A DNA stretch of 64,000 nucleotides from Trichoplax sp. H2 (taxonomy: Eukaryota; Placozoa; Uniplacotomia; Trichoplacea). The stretch is from assembly GCA_003344405.1 (NCBI GenBank), contig NOWV01000104.1, positions 62,001 to 126,000 of the forward strand. Reading direction: 5' to 3'. Both the position numbers and the translations under genes were made by a program. Numbering within the stretch: the stretch's first letter is position 1; each line of letters starts with the position of its first letter. Below the pieces are notes generated by a model. The model worked only from the letters and a program-made list of their open reading frames with translations. It ran no database searches and was not told where the DNA came from. Shown in pieces: positions 32,201 through 44,200 of this stretch.

Positions 32201-33198
32201 ATCTGCATTCAAAGTTTCAGGAGGCAAACTGGTGTTCCACAAGGAAAAGAATTCGGTATGATCTCCGTTCTTGTAGGCCGATATTAAATCGCTCTTTAAG
32301 ATCCATACATACATTAATATGTATACTTTATTAGTTGATACAGACAACATCGTTTTATCAAGATAGAATCGTCATTCTAGCAATATTATATGATTATTAT
32401 TTTTTCTGGCTTATAGCAGCTGTTATTGTTGCTATCACAGTATACCTGCAGTTTAACTTTTTCAGCAGCAGTTTGAATCTGATTTAAATTTGGATTAGCT
32501 TTTCCAGCATTAACGCACTCCTCACTAAACCTGATGGCAGTATCTTTAAGCCCACTAAACAATAAGTACTATATAAAATTTAAGTGCACGTATTAGTAGA
32601 CTTGTTAAATAATATGAATACCTAATATCCATAAAGCAATAGATGATATCGCAAATATAGATTATAAGAAATAGCTGATGATGTTTTTTGTATGGAGAAG
32701 AGAAGATTACTTAGAAACTCTTCTAGTAGTTAACAAAATAACGCACTTATATAGTACGTGAGCGTCTTATGCAGTTTATCATCTAAAGAATTAAATGCAC
32801 GATGCCTTACTGGAAACATTTACGACTACGATGCCTAGCACAACTTCACAATTTAATATTCTAGTTACTTATCGTATGGTATATCATCAAGGACCATCTC
32901 AAACCAGGACCATCTCAAATTATGAGCATCAACATAATATCTTAATTTATTTACCACTCAAGGAGAAAAACCCACAGTACAGTGAAGCTGTAATATATCT
33001 TACGTTTTTGTTTGGCATCCTGTCACATCAGTCGGTTAAATATAAATATAATTTATACTGATGAACGACATTTTCGCTATTTTCATTATTAAATAGCCGT
33101 GTAACAAAATTATAAATACTATACTATACCTCAGTAATGACGCTGTTAAGATGGTCTTCGTTCACAACGTATTCAGTGTCGCTCGATGAATCCTTCAT
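26239..33198 (-). CDS. ARMC9: ARMC9, LisH and armadillo-repeat ciliary protein
   Basis: ARMC9 localises to the basal body and cilium in vertebrates and is a Joubert syndrome gene there. ATG at 33196-33198 opens an acidic N-terminus. Exon 2 (around 32450-32565) completes a LisH motif ([11 protein letters not shown]). Later exons give [19 protein letters not shown] (32.1-32.3 kb), F-A-L-P-F-V-P-D (31.7 kb), [14 protein letters not shown] (30.7 kb) and L-L-Q-A-L-R-W (30.1 kb). The armadillo region holds [14 protein letters not shown] (29.3 kb). These match the human protein block by block. After an acidic E/D run at 28.4-28.7 kb comes a basic Ser/Arg-rich tail (27.2-27.6 kb). The final exons are 26650-26741, 26389-26558 and 26239-26294, stop at 26239-26241. 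It has roughly 20 exons, and exact borders of some middle ones were not fixed. Confidence 0.9.
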
Positions 33199-34368
33199 AT
33201 CGGTTTTGTTTCGGTAAGTATTTTCGGATGCCACATTTAAAAGGATAGCTTTTTTAAGTAATTATTGCTTTATCCGCCTAGAAAGAAATGAGATGCATTT
33301 GCAATCATTTTGAAAATGATATGGGGATTATATCATACCAAACTTTTATGGCTATCCAACAAGGTATTCTCGGGTATAACAACTTAAATTGCAATCAAAA
33401 CATCGTTCGCAAAACTAAACTGTTCTAACAAATCATGGTGCATTTCATCCTCAACAGATTTGCATGCCTCATTGGTTACCAAAAAGTATGCATAAAAAAC
33501 TCTTTCTACTACAATGCTAAAGTAAGTAAGTATAATTTTTGCTGATTTCAAATATTAACATGCTATTGAATCATTCATTTGTTTATACTTACAGTATTTA
33601 AGCTAAGCTATCTTACTTCACATACACTGATATTGACGCCTGAGACTTACTGGAAGGTGCTACTACCGCAGTCAAACTTGAATATCAAGACCCGTAGAAT
33701 CTTATTATCTTGACGCTTTCTTCCTGTATTGGAAATATTTTCAAATTGGTCCAGTAAATCGAGCCTGCTGGCTTAATATTTACAGTAGGTGGGTAACGTT
33801 ACTGGACATTAGATTGATTATTGATGAACTGGAATTTCAAATTTTTCTAGTTATTCGACTATTCGTTAAAGTCGTTAATAGTAAATATAATTAGCACTCA
33901 GCCACATCACAGTTGCGCACTGCTCTACAGGTCAGTATCCTAAACAGTGTCTTGAACAGATGAAGATGGTGCAGGAGCTAAAGGCGAATAAACAGACCTA
34001 CCGTTTCTATGGTTTCATCCTTTATTATCGACTGCCCAACGCCCATGTGAAAGATGAAGTGACAGCACAGTGTACAGTGTACAGTTGTACAGTACAACCA
34101 TTAGTAGTACTGTACTGCAGCTGGGTGCAAGGCTTCCGTCATGCGCGTTTGCTTCTGGTGCACACGATTTTACTATGCTGGCCCGAAGACCGTTTCCAGT
34201 ACCAGCACCATACTGAACGGTCTCCGATTGTATAGCCACTGGGCAACTTCAGAACAATCGAGCTGACAACTTGGACATATCTACAGCAAGCTGAATAACT
34301 TGCAATAGTTACCTGAGTTTAACTTGATTTCCTTGCAAGTAATCTACGAAATAGTTAAGAAATTTGCT
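33199..34368. promoter_or_regulatory. Divergent promoter region between ARMC9 and PPIH
   Basis: These 1.2 kb separate the start codons of ARMC9 (minus) and PPIH (plus), so both promoters must lie here unless upstream exons exist. A small GTAC-palindrome island is at 34069-34116. I see no clear TATA box or other core element. Open frames here overlap the repeat and are not genes. Confidence 0.5.
34069..34116. promoter_or_regulatory. GTAC-palindrome island upstream of PPIH
   Basis: A compact run of GTGTACAGT, TGTACAGTACA and GTACTGTAC motifs about 250 bp upstream of the PPIH ATG. A further GTACTGTACTGTAC run lies in PPIH intron 1 at about 34672-34685. Function is inferred from recurrence near gene starts. 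Confidence 0.4.
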
Positions 34369-36851
34369 ATGGCTTTAGCACCGAGTAATCCTTCAAATCC
34401 TATTGTTTTCTTCGATATTTCTATTGGTGGTCAGGTAAAAGTGACGGCTTTGAATTATCATAATTTATGAATTCTGCATTTTGTATGACTGTTTTAACGA
34501 GGCCAGTTATTTGCTAGAAATTGATTTCAACGTACTTTAGGTAGTATATGAGATCGTTATTTATTATTAAGAATTATAGCTAGCATGTGCAGCAAGATTT
34601 TATACCATCTTCTCATCAGGCTATGATAAGATCAGTCGAATAGAAGATTGTATCGTCATGTCCTTAAACATGTACTGTACTGTACAAGTATACGTATATT
34701 CGTTCTACGAGTATTTCAATAATAATTCTAAATTCTCAATACTCAATTTAACATGGAACAGTATTTGAAATTGGTAATTTGTAACAATATTGTGACCAAT
34801 GTTAACGAGTTCTTTTTATTGCGCACTTCAGCCCGATCCATACTTTGCAAATATTACTATTGCATGCTATCATTTCATCATTAATGTATACGGCAGAGTA
34901 AAGTACTCTAACTGTTAACAGAGCGATCACCAGCACAGAGGAGTGCAGCAGTACCTAGATAGTAACACCGTCATTTTCATATTAATGCGTAATAGGATTA
35001 CCCTGTCCGCCACCGAAGATAGCGTTATCGTCAACCATAATTTTAAAATAGCTTTTCAAACTTCTACTTTAAAGTTACAGAGTTAGTTTAAACTGCAATA
35101 TAAAATCCTATCGATGACTAAATCTGTAAATCATGCGTGTTGGTAAATAAATAATATCTTCTCAAATTTGGGAGAAAATCTAGGTATAGTTTCTCGTTAT
35201 AAAAATTTTCTATGCATACATTTAGGAAGTAGGTAGAATGAAGATGGAACTATTTGCTGATGCTGTACCGAAAACAGCAGAAAATTTTAGGTTCGTTAAC
35301 CTAGCAGTAATCAAATTTCTCTTCAAAAATTTAATGTTATCAAATTTTAAGAGCTAATAGTTAAATTGAGTTTGATCTGTAACTTGCTTCCCTTAACATA
35401 ATATTTCTTAATGGATATTTGTTGTTGCAGGCAATTTTGTACAGGAGAATACAGGTAAAGTAATATTTGAAAGATTGCTACATAACTAATTTTGATGATC
35501 GTTAAGCTTTTACCTCGCGAGCATGCAATCCTAATATTTTAGTGATTCTTCAAACTCAATCTTTTAGGACTGCAGGTGTCCCTGTTGGTTATAAAGAATG
35601 CCAATTTCACAGGTATGAAATTGTGTATAAAATGCTCCCATATGCAATAAACTTTTAGCTGAGTCTACTAAAAATCTATGGGTGTTGTAGGTATTTATGC
35701 CTATTTTATCGTACTAACAAAGCTAGCATATAAAATATTTTTAATGTAACATGCATTCTTACTTTAATTATTGATAATAGAGTTATTAAAGATTTTATGG
35801 TTCAAGGTGGCGACTTTGTCAAGGTATGTAAGCTATCATAATTATGCAACCAGTTATAATCAGTTTCATAAGTAGTACATGATTTGAATGAATTAATTCT
35901 AGATTTGATCGTATATGAGCATTATAATTTGACACCTTAATACTATTCGATCATATAATATGGTGCTAATATATTAGGGAGATGGAACTGGCGTCTTCAG
36001 CATCTACAACGAAACTAACTTTAAAGATGAAAACTTTGAGCATAAGCATGTCTCCGCAGGCATACTTTCCATGGCAAGTTCAAAGCATATTTAGCTGATT
36101 TGAAATAGTTTAACAATAATAGTTCTGCTCCTGCAATATTAGACGTACGACGCTCTATAATATTGACTCTTTCCCAATATTTGACAATATTTCCTTTTAT
36201 GATAGGCTAACAGTGGTCCCGGTACTAATGGCTGTCAGGTAGTAATACCGTATGCTTAGTTGGTTGCGCTTGCTATTGATTAATTACTTCATAGAGCGAT
36301 TTAGCTTAACCTTTTCTAAAATTATAAATATAATCTGTTTTTAGTTCTTTATAACTTGTACGAAATGTGAATTCTTGGATGGAAAGCACGTTGTTTTCGG
36401 TAATAAATCTTTATGAGTGATGTGTGTAATATTATCACAGTGCTCTAGTGATATCATTATTTAACATTCAGAGATAGTAGCATGAATTATAAGTTAGTAC
36501 TGTATCACAAGCTACATGTACATTATGAGTGCCTGATCATCTTAATATACTTCTCCTATTAGGACGTGTTCTAGATGGTATGCTAATACTAAGAAAAATT
36601 GAGGTATGTATTTTCACTCTTTATAAGATAAATTGTCGTATTTATAATATTGATTTCTAGTAAATGGACTCATCATTAATCGTGGCTATCCTAGAATAGA
36701 ATATTTGTTTACTTTCGTTTTTTTCGTGCTTCGAATTTTAATCTATATTTGCATCTGATCATGTAACAACATATTGTTACAGAATGTTCCAACGGGTCCG
36801 AATAACAGACCAAAGTTACCGGTAGTTATTACCCAATGCGGCGAAATGTAA
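34369..36851 (+). CDS. PPIH: Cyclophilin H, spliceosomal peptidyl-prolyl isomerase
   Basis: PPIH is the cyclophilin of the U4/U6 snRNP, where it binds PRPF4. Ten exons encode a protein of about 177 residues, the family length. Exon 1 (34369-34434) gives [13 protein letters not shown]. Later exons give F-R-Q-F-C-T-G-E-Y, the catalytic [44 protein letters not shown] and [16 protein letters not shown]. It ends C-G-E-M, stop at 36849-36851. The active-site Arg, Phe, Gln and His of cyclophilins are visible, but the Trp of cyclophilin A is Phe (E-F-L-D-G-K-H), so weaker cyclosporin binding is possible. The intron after L-S-M uses a GC donor (36074-36075). Confidence 0.95.
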
Positions 36852-37385
36852 ACTTATGACGAAAATGTATTTATCTCCGTTTTCTACAACTTCGATTTCA
36901 CTATCTCTGCCTATGCAGGTTTCTTAGTCTTCCTTAAAATATTTCAAATTATGCACCATTCTTAATTGTGTTCTTACTCCTGTATATTACGCGATCCTAT
37001 TATGATTGCATTTTGTATACCTTGAATTGATTCTTCCAAGTATTACCGATAAAGCCATTAAAATAAATAACAATTACATCACAGGCATTTTCAATTTTTT
37101 ATTGACTCAAAATACATAAATATTATTCGAAGCCGATACCACCTTCACGGCAATTCTACAGATCATATTTTAATACAGTGCAAGGACGAGACTGGAGGAA
37201 AATCTGTAGGCCATAATCATACTATATACAAATATTTATATCGATCAAGTTCGTAAGGCGCTACAAATCCGTTAAAGATTTAGGAAGTTAATCCTGTATA
37301 CTAGTGGTATAGTGTACACAATAATTGACTGGTAAAATGAAAGACTGGCGACGGGATTAAAAAATTAAAGTAACCCGTCTTTGAA
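36852..37385. other. Convergent 3' intergenic region between PPIH and SF3B4
   Basis: About 530 bp hold both 3' ends. Possible polyadenylation signals are ATTAAAATAAATAA near 37058 on the plus strand and AATAAA on the minus strand near 37098-37103. No gene is seen. Confidence 0.45.
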
Positions 37386-39661
37386 CTAGTTTAAAGTCCC
37401 TGGTGGAGCAAGTTCACCTAAAAATCGCAAACGTTAATTATTAGTTAACAATACAATTAACTACTAAAAGATATGAAATCACCTGGTGGAGGAGGGGGAG
37501 CAAATCCTGGAGGTGGTGGAGGTAAGCCAGGACGCATGTTGGGAAATCCACCAGGAAAACCGGGTGGAGGAGGGGGCGGAAACATGGTCGGTGGTGGCGG
37601 AAGCATTCCACCCATTGGCGGCGGTGGCATTTGCGGCATACTAGGTGGAATTCGTTCCATTACTGGCAACACTGGAGCTACTGGAGGTACTACGGGAGGA
37701 ACTTGCGGGGCAGCACTACCAGTATTACTACTATCCGTAAATGTTGGAGGAGCATCAGCGAAAAGCTGGTGAGGTCTATCCGATTGTACCAGAGGATTTT
37801 GAGCAGCCAATAAACGCTCTATTGCAAACAAAATCATAAATTTAAAACTTTACTGGCAAATATCAATAATTCAATCTTCAACGTGTTAGTGGCTGCGTAG
37901 CAGATTGAAATACCTGCAGCCGAGCCATGGCGTTCGCCCTTTGAATCTTTCTTAAATGCGTATGACACATTTATCGTACGATTGCACAAAAATTGGCCAT
38001 TCATAGCTTCCATAGCAGCATCTGAGGCATCAAAGCTAGCAAAATTTATAAAAGCGAATCCTTTCGATTGTCCAGTTTCCGGATCTCTCATAATCTAGAA
38101 AAAAATTGTCATCATTACGTATGAAAATAAAAAAAGCATCAGCTTGACTAATGAAATACGTTACCTTCGGCGTCTGTAAAATTACACCAAATGCACTGAA
38201 AGTATCATACAGCTGTTTCTCGTCTACTTCTGGATCTAAATTACCAATGAAAACGTTTGCACCAACATCTAAATTCTTATTATGTGCAGAAGCCTGTGAA
38301 AAAAGAGAATAAGATCTTATTTCATTCATAACGCTAATTAGCCCTATTCTCACAAATCTTCAGGAACTGCATCTCCAACACACACAACATAGTATGAACT
38401 TACTTTATTTACTCTTATTGGCTTTCCATATAGCTTAATCATGTTCATTATTTTAATAGCATAATCAGCATCGTCTTCCCCTAAGAACTCGATAAATCCA
38501 TAGCCTTGATGTGCCTGGTTTATTCTGTCTTTTGGCATGTGTACATTGACTGTGTAATAAGGGAATAAATGTCAAGTTGTTGCAATGAGAATAGAGAATA
38601 TAAGATAACAAATACAGTACTACAGTACAATAATAATCTATTACATATACATTCTATTCTAATACTACCTTATAGTACTATAGACGTAAACTGAACAGTT
38701 TCATCCAATAAAAACCAGCTGAATATGACCAACTAACTAATCGAACTGAGTTAGTGTTTTGAGTTTGAAATAAGGACGATCCAATATATAGTACAATTAC
38801 ACTGTTGAAAAGTGCATGAGCAACTGAGCATTCACTACTACTACTACTACTACTACACAGCTACACCGGCTAATATCAAGTTTTAAGATCTTTACTACTA
38901 GGCTTAAAGTAATAGGGATCAATTCAATTATTTTGATCCCGTAATATGTACTTTATTGTGAGCGGTAATAAAACATCGATATACTCTTACGTCAATCCTA
39001 CAGCTGAATGGATTAGCAGAACGTATATAACGTTGATGCTCATAATACTAATTCTAATTATGACAATTTAAAGTTCTCGCCAATTAGCAATAGAGCAGCA
39101 TAATATGTCTGAAAAAGCAACACATTTGATCTAATACAAAAAGAGAACTTCCTTTATAGCTGAAAGGAAAAGAGCAACGATATTTATATCGCTGCCTGAA
39201 TAGTTCATTTATTGACGCTTCACCATGGAGAAGTTTTAATCAAGTATGGTGTCTACTCATGCATAAATGTGATTTATGATTGAAATCTACCTAGAACTTA
39301 TTCACTGCACGTCTATGTAAATATATAACTATTGCGGTAGTTGCATTAACGCATTGAAAGCTATAGGATGAATTGATAAGATGATACTGCAATAAATGGA
39401 ACCTACCGACTGGGCCTGCTTGCAAGAACAATTCCCATAAAAGCGTTTCGGATACTTTTTCATCCAGATTACCGACGTAAATGGTTGCATCTATTCAATA
39501 CAAAGTACGACAGTATCCTTGAGGCGCATTACTTTAAGCATATGCTAGATCAATCTACAGTACGTCTAAATATAAAATGTAATAGGCAGCAGACATGATT
39601 ATTCTTTGCAGGGAAGGTTTTACTAACCTTGATTTCTTTCAGTCACCGGACCAGCAGCCAT
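37386..39661 (-). CDS. SF3B4: Splicing factor 3B subunit 4 (SAP49)
   Basis: SF3B4 is part of the U2 snRNP SF3b complex and contacts pre-mRNA near the branch site. Exon 1 (39628-39661) gives [11 protein letters not shown]. Exon 2 (39407-39490) gives [12 protein letters not shown]2 of the first RRM. The exon at 38.4-38.55 kb gives G-Y-G-F-I-E-F (RNP1) and [14 protein letters not shown]. The second RRM follows (V-F-I-G-N-L-D and G-F-A-F-I-N-F), then [15 protein letters not shown]. The C-terminal exon is rich in Pro, Gly and Met, as in the family, but about half the human length. A CAG|GTGATT donor and a final exon ending at 37386 (E-L-A-P-P-G-T-L-N) fit by phase; otherwise the frame stops near 37457. 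Confidence 0.94.
38834..38857. repeat. ACT trinucleotide microsatellite
   Basis: About eight tandem ACT units lie in SF3B4 intron 2, an unusually long intron (about 0.85 kb) for this gene. Confidence 0.85.
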
Positions 39662-39810
39662 TTTTCCTGTAGGCAAACGCACGATGATCGTCGTTGGAGT
39701 TTTGGATTACAGTGTCAGTACGGTCCTGTAAGATTCAGTATTGCTGTATTGTTCACTGGTATCATTTTTACTGGTTGATGAGCAAGGCCGTTACGCCGGT
39801 CACTGCAACG

Positions 39811-40124
39811 ACAGTACAGTACCATATCAGAGGTCTTTGCTGTACAGTACAGTACTCTACACAGCACAATACTGTACAGTACAATACGGACGAGACTACT
39901 GTACAGTGTACAGTACTGTACTGTACTGTACACTGTATCAGGGCCTCTAAAAAACCAGTACAGTACCAGACGCTCCGTGTACAGTGTACAGTGTACAGTA
40001 CTGTACTGTATGTTGCAAGGTCAACGTGAGTTGTGTAACCATAGAGGTGCGTATGCACAGAGAGGTACTTAGCACGTGCTGAATTGTACCGCTGTACCAG
40101 TAGTGACGATACTGTACTGTACAA
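39811..40124. promoter_or_regulatory. GTAC-palindrome island upstream of SF3B4
   Basis: One of the densest islands in the window, beginning about 150 bp upstream of the SF3B4 ATG. It contains many overlapping TACAGTAC, GTACTGTAC and TGTACAGTGTACA motifs, including the perfect palindrome GTACAGTACTGTAC at 39993-40006. Open frames in all directions here are artefacts of the repeat lacking stop codons. Smaller echoes continue to about 40332. Confidence 0.5.
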
Positions 40125-40249
40125 TTAAAAGGTTAATAATATTATGAATTCTTGTTATATCAACTGTCAATATATCATCGCTGAAAGTCTGTATTCAACT
40201 TGCCTTTAATAAATAAAACTAGTGGCACCAGAATGAATGCCAAGACCTA

Positions 40250-40712
40250 ATTCCAACAATTGCCATTTTAAGGCTGCAAGAATCTTCTCTGCAAGCACCA
40301 TCGGCTAGCCGCTGACTATACTGTACTGTACTATTACTATCATTTGCAACGATTAACATGCAGCAAAGCACTGCTTTTATGTAACCCAACTAAAAGCTCT
40401 ACGGCTACTGGATCAATAATAAAATAATACTTGACTCAACGACTTCATTCCAATGATAGCCTTTTTGAAGACTGCAGTAATGTACTTAGCATGTTATACA
40501 CTTCATAAAATCCTTAATATTAGGACACTTACCAATATACATTGCTGATGATAGATTCAATGTATCGGCTAGCCGCTGACAATGCTATTATAATTCATTA
40601 TTATAATTTGGCACGATGGATGTGCAGCTGAACATTGCGCTGAAAAATTGGGGAGTAACCCAACTAAAAGCTCTAGTGCTACTTGACCAATAATGATATA
40701 ATACTTAACTCT
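40250..40712. repeat. Diverged ~200-260-bp direct duplication
   Basis: Two copies share CGGCTAGCCGCTGAC (40301-40316 and 40565-40580) and then GTAACCCAACTAAAAGCTCT, GCTACT and ATAATACTT in the same order, ending about 40438 and 40712. A weaker upstream match (TTCCAA..ATTGCC.TTTT.AAG.CTGCA.TAAT) starts near 40250 and 40447. The copies differ by indels. No coding potential is seen, and it may be a decayed mobile-element fragment or a local duplication. Confidence 0.6.
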
Positions 40713-41291
40713 GCCAGAAAATTGGGGAAGAATTCACTTTCATTCTTAATTATCCAATATGTCAACGATCTCTAAAGTCACATAGAAGCTAGATTAGACA
40801 GATAGGCATAATGCAGATATAAAGAAAAAAAATTGATAAAACAGTCGATCTTATAATTGTGAAAGCTGTTTGTGCATTATACAGCAGTGACTTGCAATGT
40901 GCACCAATGTTGACGGTAGCCCCATTCCCGTGCCACTGTCGTTATAGTATACGATGAGATTCTGTTGAGGTTTTAAGGCTATCATTGTTTTTTATTAATT
41001 CATTTCATTTAAATATAGGATTACAAGAATAGTACAGTAGGTTTCAAAGCTCAAATATGATATTCATGAATTTTTATAAATTAGAATTAACCTAGCCTGG
41101 TTAAAATGATTTTTCAAGGATTATATAACAGTAGTTATCATTCACTAGATATAACAATCTTTTAGGCTCATGAGATCGAATATCAATATGATAGTAATAC
41201 AGGAGTAGCAAAAATCGCTATAATTTAAAATTGACTTTCTTCAAAACACAAAGTGCCGCTAGCATTTACAACTATAATTGATATAAAATCG
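40713..41291. other. Intergenic stretch
   Basis: About 580 bp between the duplicated segment and the 3' end of the ankyrin-TIR-SAM gene. No gene or repeat recognised. Confidence 0.45.
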
Positions 41292-44200
41292 CTAAAGTGA
41301 GCCATCAAACGAGTCTTTTAGCTTATGTAGGTGATGTTTCAACTTTAATCGATGCCCAGGAGACAATACACCACTATCTTTTAGCACTTGGTGAAATTCG
41401 ATGGGGCTGTAAGCCACAGAAGATTTCCATAACTCGAATAAAGCAATCCCATCAATATCAGCAGCGCGAAACTTCTCATCGTATTGAGCTAAAGTGATTT
41501 CCTGCAACCAATTGACGACGTCATCACAGGACCATTGCAGAAAATTCAAACCTAAAGTAAATAAATAATATCACACATCTTCAACTATGTCCATATTAAT
41601 AGAAATACAGAGTTGATGCTTTTTATGTGCTCGAGCTATTCTAGACAGACTAGACTCTTAAATTATTAAAGTTAATCCTCTTGCGCTTTGCATGCCTACT
41701 AGGCCGGACATAGTCATTAATTTAATATTTTCGTTGCTGGAACTGCAGACTGTATCATTGTTCTTAATTTAATACACAGTGATTGATTGATAAAAATAAA
41801 TCCTAATAGTCGAGGAATAGCATTTAGCGGTACTAACAGTTTTGGTTCTTTACAAAATTAATAAAAATCTAAAAGTACATTTGATAATCTCTAAAAACGG
41901 ATAAACTATTTTAGTAAAGTGCTGATTGGATTATTAAATATGTTTCAGGAAATTTGGTATGCAGCATCAAGTTTTAAAAACAAAATCTTGTCATTATATA
42001 ACCAGTACAACTGTTTTTTTTTTTACTTTATTTGCCTAACCTGATTCATCATTGAATACTTTATTTTTCAGCCCTGAATGCCGCTTATAAATTGTCTCAT
42101 TAAGCGTAGACGAAGGTGAACATGCACTAATTTCGTCTATACAGATTAGTGGAATAGTAGATTGATGATTTAGTGAATCATTTACTGTTGGGCTACATTG
42201 ATCATCCGATAAATGGTTTCCGCTCGGTGACTCGACATCAGAATCGCAACCTAGGGTAAAAGAAACAGGATTCTTCGATATTGTGACGATGCTGTTATTG
42301 ACGGCAATATCGATTTTGGAAATATCTTGCTCACTATGATGGTTATCTTGAGCATCTGGCTCTAATGGTAAGTCATTTGGAGCTTTATCGACTTCTATCT
42401 GTCTATCATCAACATTATCATCCTGGTACTTATTTAAAGTTATCATCGTCCCGTTGCTAACTTTGGTTACAGTTTTAACTGTAGTTGCAGTTAAAGTTAA
42501 TTTATCATCATCCTTTTCGCTATAATATCCATTCAGAAATGAATTAAGAGAGTAAAGTGAATCTCTTGGCGAACGGGATATACTCTCTCGATCGCTGAAC
42601 ATATCAAATGAACTTGGCGGGGATGTTGCAAAATCTGAAGAATTATCATGACTATCAAAATTCGTTTCTTTACCGCTAGTGTCATCTAATCCCTCATACA
42701 TACTATCATCATCATTCGATTGGCTGGTTTTCATTACTTTTGATCGCATCCTTTTTCTCTTTTCTTTAATAGAATTACTTCGATGTCGACTAGATTCATG
42801 TTTACTCGTATGATGATGATGACGACGTTTTTGGTGATGAGACGGTTCTTGATCTTCTTGGATATTATTATCATCGCAAACTTTATCAAGACTACTGCGA
42901 CATTCATCCAAATCTTTGATTGACGTTTCCTCACATTCAGTTTGATTAGTCGTGGAATTAAATTCACTATCTGGATTTTTTGTTTTACCATTCTCGATAT
43001 TTGCTTGTTGAACATCATTATCTAGATCATAATGTGATTTAACGCAAGATGATTCGATGATGGTTTCGTTTTTAAAATTACTCATTTTAACAGAACTATG
43101 ATTATTTTGGATATTCGTTGTTTTTTGCTGCTTGTAATTTCCATCCGACAATTTAGCCGGCAGCGAATCAGATCGACTTAAACTATCGTAATACTTCGAC
43201 ATTAATAGCATTTCTCTCTCGATATTATGTGCTTTTTCTAGTTCAGCATTTGGTGGTGAAATTACAATTTCAACGCTATTAGGTTTACTAACAATTAATT
43301 GATGCCTACGCTGCTCAATATCGTTTTGAATATTCTTATCGTCATGATTATGATTTACCACAAAGCTATCGATATCACAGCTATCGTCAACTGGCAGGGC
43401 ACATTTTCTGATTTTAGATGTTATGTTATACTGACCGATGATATCGTAGCTAGTGAACATTTCTTTGTTAATCTGTGTACAATCGTTAATGTTTAGTCGT
43501 GTTAATGATCGAATTTGACTGCAGATAGGACTATTAACCGTTATTGTATCATTTCCATCCGGTATTAACTTAATAATACATTCTTCTTTAATAATCAACT
43601 TCAATCCATACTCTAGGCAATCTGGGCTTTGAAAATAAGTCACCAACAGAGGTCGATTGCATAAACGTGCATATTCTACTCTTAAACGAAATTTAGACAC
43701 TTCTTCAACTCGACTCGGCATTACCATACAAATAACACCGCAATTTTGAATTGAGTTAACCACTGAAATAAGAAGAAAAGCTTTGCGTTAGTCATTGCTG
43801 TTGAGAATAAATAAGCGATCTATCAAGACTATGGTCGTTTGTAAATATTACCGCATCAATTCAAAGACCTAGGCTATGAAATGAAAGTATAGCATGCTGA
43901 GCTAAATTAATCTAAAACTTTACTAATAAATATTAAGAACGCAAGTAGGAATACTACCAATCTGTGATAAATACTATTAATGGAACGAACGACAAATTAC
44001 AGTAGAAACTGCATTTTGTTGGTAGAGTATTTATGGTAATATTTAAGTCAAAGGGTCGATTAAAATTACCAGTATTAAATGGTAATCTTATTCACTTTAC
44101 ATTGATCATCTCAACAATTATCACTAACTACTGTACATTGCATAATCATTACACAGCATAAAATTCGCTTATCAATATTGTAGATTACAAAAAAAAATTG

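Noticed and set aside
37473-37813. Gly-rich plus-strand frames resembling a glycine-rich protein
   Set aside because: This is the antisense of the proline-rich C-terminal exon of SF3B4.
39694-40124. Overlapping open frames of 69-118 codons on both strands rich in Tyr, Cys, Thr, Val and Gln
   Set aside because: They come from translating GTAC/TGTACA repeats, are open in several frames at once, and have no domain or splice logic. The same holds at 33960-34239, 52635-52934 and 63307-63701.
42734-43018. A 94-codon Ile/Lys-rich frame
   Set aside because: It is a shifted reading of the long linker exon of the ankyrin-TIR-SAM gene.
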